Under the pieces are notes generated by a model that made no database searches, had not been told where the DNA came from, and worked only from the letters and a program-made list of their open reading frames with translations. Below, one piece after another: positions 55,747 to 64,000 of a stretch of DNA of 64,000 nt. A program made the translations under genes and the position numbers. The DNA is from Heracleum sosnowskyi (taxonomy: Eukaryota > Streptophyta > Magnoliopsida > Apiales > Apiaceae). Every line of letters begins with the position of its first letter. Positions within the stretch are counted from its first letter, which is position 1. The DNA lies in assembly GCA_030848705.1 (NCBI GenBank), contig CM061236.1:62825481-62889480 (forward strand). The letters run 5' to 3'.

Positions 55747-58700
55747 TGTAACGCCCCCAAATCCGGGGTCAAATGATTTGGTCGTCACGCTGCACTCTTA
55801 ATCCAAACAACCTGTTCAATATAAAATCAACACAATAATAATAATATCTGTGACCCCAACTCTACCAAGAATCTTTAAAGGTTATAGTGCTAGAAACAAG
55901 GATCCAAATTCATTACAACAATCTTTCTTCTTTACAACCATTCTCTTTACATAAATTCTAATACACTAGTATAACTTCGATAAGAAGTATACCAGGCAAC
56001 TAATCTTATACAATATATTAAGCAATAGAAAACATCTATATACAAAACCTCTCACTAGCTCCACTGCTCTGGATCAAAACGTCTTTACGCTAATATCTTT
56101 CCCCATCTCTGATCAGCTACGCGGACAACTCTCGCCAATACACCTTCTTTCCGGCAGGCTAAAATATATATAAATAAAACAAGTATGAGCGAATGAATTG
56201 CTCAGCAAGCGTATTATTAAATATGATACGAAAGGTTTCCAAAATAAACTTTGGATTTTCAAATAAACAAGCCTATGGCTTAAACATTTGTAATCTCTAA
56301 TATTTTCAAAGTAAGTTTGGTAATTTATCACAATATCTCATTTAGCTTCTCGCAACCGAATAGTTTTAAAACACAAAAGATTTATATAGGTCGTTACGAT
56401 GACCGGATCAACAATAACTACAATAGTATGTAGAAAATATGAAATAAATATAACTCGTACGTCTTCAAGACCATAGTTTGTACAAAAATACTAATTTGAA
56501 GATAACAGGTCTATTCACGACATTTTCCGAAATCAACAACTCTGGAAGGTTAGAATAATCAAGGGGCAAGAATGAGCCAACACGCTCGGTTAAGAAATAA
56601 AGAACGCACTTCAAGACTTCAACATGGTACCGACTGGATATGCGGTATGAATAAAACTCAACAAGATAGATATCTCACGACTGCCAATGGAATCAAGGAA
56701 GTGGATTTCGACTATTTGGAATCCAAATGAATTAAGAGTAAGTGATTTCAGCAAGATTGAAACCACCATTTATTAATCAACAACCAACAATTTTACGCAA
56801 CGAATAAACCTGAATATCAGGTCATAACTCACAAGTACAAAACATATTGATGTAACTCATCTCAGAAATAAGAACTAATATTAGAATTGGATTTTTAACA
56901 TTTATCAAATCAAAGGTTGTGCTGCTGGCCAGCCACGCAACAACCCCGGACTAGCTCATGCATAGTCCTCTACGGATCCAAGGCCAATCTGGGCCTAAAT
57001 TACATCGACCATAAATGGCCCGACCAATAATTGGTCCATTTTTTAAAAAAACAACATTCCAATCCTATATTATATACGTCAGGTGTCAGAACAATTGACA
57101 ACCTTACTTCGACAATCAGGTGTCGGAAGAATCGACAACCTAATACAACAATTGCTGGAAAACTCACGTTCCAGGAAACAGTTCAATTATGAAGAATCCA
57201 TTAAGGAATAACAATATAATCTAATATCGACGAGATCGACACAATATGGGGAGGTGCACATGAAAAGTGACAATATAATAAGCATCGACGAGTTTGATGT
57301 AACAACTGGGATATAATGAAGAATAAACAATGACATGCTCAACAAGGTTAAGTCTGATATGAAACAGACAATATGATATCAACAGAAAAGTGTAACAAGT
57401 CAATATAGAGTAGGGTTCAAAGAATAAACAATAACATGCTTAACAAGATTGAATCTGATATGAAACAGGCATTATGATATCAACAGAATTTGCAATAACT
57501 CAATATGGAATAGGGTTCAAAGAACAGGCTCTAGATGGCCTTAACAGTTCAATTCATCACATTATGGAAGAATTAGTTAAGATTCAACAATCTGGTAAGT
57601 GACAAGAAAGTCAAGTTCAAGTTTAAGAAAAATTCAGGGTGAAGTTTATAAATGAAGAAAACAAAGGTTTATTAACTTCTGGCAGAAATAGTTCAAGTCC
57701 TTCGAACATATACTTATAATAGATAAGCCTCGTATTTGAAGGAAGTAAACTAAATCATGCACAGCATAAATGAATTCGAATCAGGGAATGGATCAGATGA
57801 TCGCATTAACAAGAAATGATAATAATAGTTGCAAGGGTGCAGGATGGAAAAATGGAATACTTGTAGAACAAGTACCACAACTTCGGAATTTAAAATAACG
57901 TTTTCAACATAGGGTTCGTAAGTTCCCACTCATCTAGGGTTGGCAATATTCCAACCTAATATTTTAAAATCATGTCTTTTAAAAGAGAGCCTTAGTATAC
58001 GGCCCATAATTATCTCTTCAAACTTTTCAATATAATAAGTATATCTTTCCAATCAATATGAAAATATGAATCTAAACTCAAAAGGTATAAAAGAGTACTC
58101 GTCAATTTACGAGATTAAATAACATACTTGCAATTCAATGCAAAAGAAATCAACATTTGAAAATTCAGTAATAAGCATTCAACATGCATACTAATAATTC
58201 AAGATAATATCCCTTAATTAATAAGCAAGGGTATAAACACTTGCCTCTGGTCCTTAGCTATTTCGTAACGCTGAAACAATACGATCCCTCCTTATTCTGT
58301 CTTATCGCACGATTCTCGACTTCCGTCCTTCTTTGCTTTGACGCTCTTGCGAATACCACTAGTCTGCTTCTACCATTTCGAATCCACGTGCCAGCCTCGA
58401 TAGTCAAACATGAGACGGTACTTAGTCTTCAACGTATAATCCTCATATTATAAATGATCGTAACTTAACTTCGACGCACTTACCGATATCTCTGTTGCAT
58501 AAACATCCACATCTCAACTGATAGACCAATCGCAATCAACCACATAAGTAATCCACGTAACTTGCTTGACGACAATCCCCATACTATAAAAAGTCAACAT
58601 CCAAGTCAACGGCCTCGTAAATCTTACTTTCTAACATAACCGACAAATTTCTATCCTATCTACCCCTCGTGATAACATTAGACACAACCAATTACTCAAA

Positions 58701-60722
58701 CAAGTCTCCACACAATTTATTCACATGCATGACTCACACAGATAATTCACATTGTTCACATAACACATTTAAACAAGTGACCGGTTACGTATCGGACGCC
58801 CGGTCTAATTTACGATATTTAAAACTCAGACACTAGCCCTAGTACGGGCATATACTGACTATAAAGCACATTACACAACTCATACGAATCACATAGCACT
58901 TAAAACTATTTTTAAAACATCACACAAAGCTTATTTGAATTTAAATAAGCCACAAACAATTTTTAAATCAAAAATCGGATTTTTAAATCCAATATAAGTA
59001 TTTTAAATGCAAATAAATCAATTAATAAAATTAATTGACACTCTTTAAATGCTCAAACTATTTTTAAATAAATAAACCAAGCTAGAAAATAATTAAACTT
59101 AATTTTAATTAATTAAATCTAATTAATAATTAATTATTAAGAATTAACTGATTAAAAGAATTAATCAATTAATTAAATAAATTAACTATTAATCAAAAAT
59201 AATTAAAATAATTAAATTTAATCAATTTTCGAATTTAAATAAATATTTATGAATTTATAAAATTTTCGGAATAATAAAATGTATTTTTAAATCAAAGATA
59301 TGATTTTTAGAATTATAAAACTATTTTTGAATTATTTTAAAAATAAAAATCCAGAAACACTATTTACGAAAATCAATTAGGGTTTTCTGGATCAAACCGG
59401 GTCGGGTTAGGGTTTTGAAAACGGGTCATGAAGAACACAAAACGGGTCAGTCAAGAACACCACCGGAAACTGGGAAACCCAGTTTCCGACCGACGTCCGG
59501 CGGCCGGAATCGTTCGATTCCGTCCAAACCTCGACCAACCCATAGCGCTTCTGTTCGGTTTTTCACAACCAACACAACCATGCCAAAAACAGACCAAAAC
59601 GTCGCAGAAACATCTCAGTTTTCACCGATTCCGGTCACCGGCGGCAACGACGGCCGTTTTTCCGGCGACCAGAAACCGAACCCAGAATTCACAACGGCTT
59701 ACATGGTTCGATTCTAAACGCACAGATCTATTCGATGGTATAAACATAATCAAGAACAAATCAGTCTATCTCAAGCTCCGGCAAAACTCAAGAACTCCGG
59801 CGAGCTTTAACTTTTCCGATTAGCTCGAAAACGAACTCTAAATTCAAATTAAAAATCACATACATGCTCTACATCTCATAACAAACACAACCACACCATC
59901 AATTTGCAAGAACAATCAATCAAACGATTTCCCCCAAATTAAACCTAAAAATTCGAAATAAATAAATAAATTAAAAATCGGAAAAACTCAGAAATCATAC
60001 CCACATGAATTTTGATGATGGATTTAGGTAGAGGATGATGAGAGATTCGATTTGGTTACAAGAACATCGAAATCGGAATCCGATAACGTCTTCAAAAGTG
60101 AGTTTGATTCTCAAGAACACGAAGAACACGTTTCAGGGGTTTTTAGCTTTTTAACTGTAATTAAGCTTTGATTATACGAAAAACAAAGTACGATTTGCCT
60201 TTTTATATTAAACGGAAAATAATACCCCAAACGACATTTTTGGATCGATACTGATCCGATAGATCGCTTTAAATACAATTTAACAGATAAAACACTTTAA
60301 ATCTTTAATAAAGCAGAATACACGTTTCACGAGACGATAAGCATCCATAAAGTACGGATAACTACAAGTATCGTTTAATAATAGATATACGAACCAAAAT
60401 ACTTCTATTACGAATATTTTCGAATACTTTCCACTTTAACGAATGAAATATTGGTACGAACGATATACCAATTGCCCGAATAATTTGGGAACGATCCAAA
60501 TTTTCTTTTCAATAATTAAAATAAAATAAAATAGTATAATACCCTTTTCAAAATAGTTTCAAATTCCCCACACATATCACATAGCATCACATTGTCACAT
60601 ATTTAATCATTTAACGAATAATTTAACACGTTTAAACAGATAAAACATTTAATAACTCTTAATATGAAATTAAAATTTCATTTCACATCATATAATAACA
60701 CGTAATTTTCCCGGATCTTACA
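55747..60722 (-). repeat. 3' LTR of element H
   Basis: 4976 bp, TGTAACGCCCCC...GATCTTACA. Shares the CCCCAAATCCGGGG hairpin terminus with family C and the promoter-like TATTTATATATATTTTA region near 56163-56185. It contains a 101-bp tandem duplication, an extremely AT-rich stretch at 58960-59350 and a GC-rich island at 59400-59830. ORFs of 100 and 131 codons in that island overlap each other in different frames and show no domain. Confidence 0.9.
57321..57522. repeat. 101-bp direct duplication in H LTR
   Basis: Two adjacent copies starting GAATAAACAATGACATGC (57321) and GAATAAACAATAACATGC (57422), each with GATATGAAACAG and ending near TAGGGTTCAAA. The copies have diverged at many sites, so the duplication is older than the insertion. 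Confidence 0.8.
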
Positions 60723-60745
60723 TCCTTCCCCCCTTAACAGGATTC
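60723..60745 (-). other. Polypurine tract of element H
   Basis: The minus strand reads CCTGTTAAGGGGGGAAGGA up to the LTR. It is related to, but longer in G than, the AAGGAGGGGAGAC tract of C and F. Confidence 0.8.
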
Positions 60746-60932
60746 TGTCCTCAGAATCAGCTCGCGTAAACACAGGTGGATAATTTCCAACATCTCATTC
60801 TCAAATTCCTAGGTTGACTCTTCAACCTTAGGATCTCTCCTCATACTCATACTAATTTGACTCCTCTATTACTCATCACTCTCTCATACTGACTCAATAT
60901 CTCAATCGGTTACTCAACATAGAACAATTTAA

Positions 60933-61133
60933 CTAGATCTCTATAGCCTCATATTCTACGAAATACACTATGAATACACCACTCACGGGGTGGCAAGCAA
61001 ACTTATACGCAACTTTCCCAACACGCAGTAAACCGACATAAGGTAGCAATTCAAAATTGTAATAATAACTGTTGTCGTAAGAGAATCTAATCAACGGTAA
61101 ACGATCCTCCCAATTACCTTCAAAATTTAGCAC
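60933..61133 (-). pseudogene. Integrase remnant in element H
   Basis: 66 codons: FEGNWEDRLPLIRFSYDNSY matches F's FKGNWDDHLPLIEFSYNNSF, then jumps to VGKVAYKFA, which matches the later GNLAYELA of the integrase tail. So a deletion of about 100 codons joins two integrase segments. The element lacks any functional integrase. Confidence 0.8.
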
Positions 61134-63408
61134 ACAATCACAGTCTGTCTGAATTCTTCAATTAAGTCGCGGATCTCTGTCAAATACAATTGAACTCGTC
61201 ATTCCATGCCGTACCATTATCTCTCATTAATCGGTCAATAATAACCTAAATAACACCACGATAAGCTCTAAGCCTTAGCAACTCCATACCACAATTTATC
61301 TCAACATGTCTTCGTCTCCATTCAGGAATCTCTTTAGTTGTAATCGTCTACTATACCTCTGTTAGTTTGTCTTCTCTTTCCAACACCTCAAGTACTTAAA
61401 CACTCACTAACATCAATATTCTTTTAAGTCTCTAATATATCCTTACATCTCTTTCTTATCCCTTATTCTTTCTTGCTCCTTCCTGTAATTGAATTCCATT
61501 TCTCTTTCCATAACTGTTTCCTTTATGTAGCCCTTTCTCTTTAATCAATCCTGGTTGAATCCTTATGTCCGTCATTTCTTTTAATTAATCTCTTGTTATC
61601 ATAACCTTAAAACTTCATCCTTTCTAATCCTTTTACCGAAGATATTTACATCTCAATTCTCTCCTTTACTACTCATACTATCAGCCATCCACGTTCTTGG
61701 GTCAACTCTACCTATTTCCAACATATCTAACAACTGCTTTCAACAATCACATACCTTTCATGCCAATTAACTCTTCAGCTGAAAACAACCCTTCATTACC
61801 TCATCCATTGTCTTTAAATCCTTATTAACACCTCTTCATCTTCTTTTCCTATCTTCACAGTAACACTCATGACACCTTTTCCATGGTTCCATCTCATTTC
61901 CCAAACAGCTTGATCAACTCGACATTATCTTGATTCTCATTCTATACATCCATATTGACTGGTAAAATCTACCTTAACTATCGTGAGCAAAAGACTTGCA
62001 ACCATATCATACAATCCTGAAATACTCAAAGATTAACTCATTCTCCATTATTAGCCTATCATCCAATCTTAAAAGTTCTTCTCATTGAGACAAAAATCTA
62101 TTATGTCCATCTTCCACAACACGGGATATCATCAGCACAATTACACATTTCCCAATTTCCAATCAACTCTTGAATTATCTAACTTCGCCTTTTCCACATC
62201 ATAACGTTAATCGATAGAAAGAGAACAACTGGCTCCGTTATATATATTACTAGTATTCTAATCGCATCGCAATCCGCTTTCGTTCGTGGTAATTCAATCG
62301 CAAATTCTTCGTTCGGTAAGGTAGGGTAAATTCCAGTTCACCCTAATGGCATACCTCCCAGATTATTTGAAGTAAGAAGTTCATGATAGTTTGAAGTGAA
62401 AAGATTCTATATCGTAGCAAATGTCCCACAATTGGGGTTACCAAATCTGTATATTCCAAAGCAGCATTATTGGAAGTGAAAGGATTACTGAGAGACCAAT
62501 TTGATCACATGAACTCAATGTTGTGTGTCTCTATTAAGACAGTACTAAAGGTAATTAGCCTTCTTGTATTTCACAACACACAAGTGACGGCGTCCCGTCA
62601 GACTTCTATCACATAGACAGATAGTCCTTGTGTCCCCTATAAATAGGGTTGTTTATCTCAGTTGGAGTAGAGAAATATGAAAGAAATTTAGAGTCAGAAT
62701 AACAATCAGGGCCTTTCGATAAGAATTCTCAAATACACACCTTGGATTGAAATTGAATAAATTCCAAAGGTGTTATTTCAGAAAAGAAGAACAACCAGAA
62801 AGGAAGTATCAACAAATAGTGTTACATCACAATTAGAGTTATCCACTCCGGAAGAATGAAGGAGTTGGAATTTAAATAACATATTTTCAACAGGTTTCAC
62901 AAATTTGAAATAGATGTCACAACAACCTCTGATGCAATTGCAATCATGATTGATCAAAAGTATCAAGTACAAAGTCAAAAGGTGGAATATATTCACCAAC
63001 ACAAGTTTCGCTTAAAGAAATGTCAAATATTTCCTTAGGATGGGAGGGTATTACCAGGGTCTTCACACATGACTCCTCCGTCGACTCCTTCGATAGCTCG
63101 TTATTCGATTTCAGCCCTTCTTGTCCACGTTATTCGATTTCAGCCCTTCTTTTCCACGTCGCAAGGTTATCAATATCGTACGTCGTCGTCGACTCGTAAT
63201 AGTCCTCAAAGATTCCGCCATAGACGTCTACAAACGCAAGAAGTTCTATCTATTTCAGCACAACTATCTCAATCAAATACCTCCATCTCAACTCACTCAG
63301 CGGTACTATATCCAATAGTCCAACACGAACTCTAAATGAGCTCTGACGTTCCTTATATAACTATATACACTCCCACACACTCTCGTTTCTAGTTTTACTA
63401 TAACCCTT
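61134..63408 (-). other. Non-coding interior of element H including conserved leader block
   Basis: No intact ORF. The 61400-62300 stretch is low-complexity, pyrimidine-rich and highly decayed. 62480-62675 matches the leader block of family C, including CCCCTATAAATAGGG at 62634-62648. 62870-63250 resembles the family C leader-ORF region but is broken by stops. A 24-bp direct repeat (TTATTCGATTTCAGCCCTTC...) lies at about 63100 and 63130. Confidence 0.6.
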
Positions 63409-63420
63409 GCTCTGATACCA
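63409..63420 (-). other. Primer-binding site, element H
   Basis: The minus strand reads TGGTATCAGAGC two bases from the LTR, complementary to initiator tRNA-Met. Confidence 0.93.
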
Positions 63421-63422
63421 AC

Positions 63423-64000
63423 TGTAACGCCCCCAAATCCGGGGTCAAATGATTTGGTCGTCACGCTGCACTCTTAATCCAAACAACCTGTTCAATATAA
63501 AATCAACACAATAATAATAATATCTGTGACCCCAACTCTACCAAGAATCTTTAAAGGTTATAGTGCTAGAAACAAGGATCCAAATTCATTACAACAATCT
63601 TTCTTCTTTACAACCATTCTCTTTACATAAATTCTAATACACTAGTATAACTTCGATAAGAAGTATACCAGGCAACTAATCTTATACAATATATTAAGCA
63701 ATAGAAAACATCTATATACAAAACCTCTCACTAGCTCCACTGCTCTGGATCAAAACGTCTTTACGCTAATATCTTTCCCCATCTCTGATCAGCTACGCGG
63801 ACAACTCTCGCCAATACACCTTCTTTCCGGCAGGCTAAAATATATATAAATAAAACAAGTATGAGCGAATGAATTGCTCAGCAAGCGTATTATTAAATAT
63901 GATACGAAAGGTTTCCAAAATAAACTTTGGATTTTCAAATAAACAAGCCTATGGCTTAAACATTTGTAATCTCTAATATTTTCAAAGTAAGTTTGGTAAT
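63423..64000 (-). repeat. 5' LTR of element H (partial)
   Basis: The first 578 bp as read on the plus strand; by eye identical to 55747-56324. The rest lies beyond the window. Confidence 0.93.

Larger units (their letters stand above)
55747..64000 (-). mobile_element. Element H: large non-autonomous Gypsy-type element (LARD-like), cut by the window end
   Basis: LTR 55747-60722, interior 60723-63422, second LTR starting 63423. PBS for initiator Met and a PPT show orientation. The interior (2.7 kb) holds only scraps of integrase, so the element cannot encode its own enzymes, yet the visible 578 bp of both LTRs look identical, implying very recent movement using another element's proteins. It interrupts internal region 2 of family C; the duplication (left flank TACGA) cannot be checked. 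Confidence 0.88.

Overview
The window is eukaryotic plant DNA with no host gene that I can recognise. Nearly every base belongs to LTR retrotransposons nested inside one another. Primer-binding sites complementary to initiator tRNA-Met, Copia polyproteins of the Sirevirus type, chromovirus-type (Tekay/Del-like) Gypsy polyproteins and an Athila-like gag-protease element all point to a flowering plant. The low GC content and depth of nesting fit a large dicot genome, but I cannot name the species.

Layout: (A) 1-2531, minus-strand Copia element cut by the window edge (gag, PBS, 5' LTR). 2532-2821, short AT-rich spacer. (C) from 2822, a minus-strand, coding-dead Gypsy family arranged LTR - internal - LTR - internal: LTR C1 2822-4363 plus 24768-27828, internal 1 at 27829-27851 plus 42249-46798, LTR C2 46799-51481, internal 2 at 51482-55746. 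Three other elements have landed in C. (D) 4364-24762 is a minus-strand Athila-like element with 1599-bp LTRs, target duplication TAGTC, and one intact gag-protease ORF but no reverse transcriptase. (E) 7209-20044 is a minus-strand Sirevirus-like Copia element inside D, with 496-bp LTRs, target duplication CATGC, intact gag, pol and a ~1190-residue envelope-position ORF, plus a small ORF on the opposite strand. (F) 27852-42243 is a plus-strand Tekay-like Gypsy element with ~4.19-kb LTRs, target duplication GATTC, a leader ORF upstream of gag, and a gag-pol broken by a frameshift and stop codons. (H) 55747-beyond 64000 is a minus-strand element with ~5-kb LTRs and a degenerate 2.7-kb interior.

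History: by eye the LTR pairs differ at about 17/1599 sites (D), 35/4190 (F), 2/496 (E) and 0/578 visible sites (H). So C is oldest, D and F came next, E inserted into D later, and H is the most recent. C, F and H share LTR termini, promoter-like blocks and PPT sequence. C and H look like non-autonomous relatives that could be mobilised by an F-like helper.

Most worth a second look: a divergent ORF pair with its own TATA box inside Sirevirus E; a possible spliced leader gene in F whose first exon lies in the LTR and whose intron would remove U5 and the primer-binding site; a TCAGAGTTT motif scattered tens of times through E and forming a perfect palindrome in its LTR; and a leader block conserved between the C and H families.
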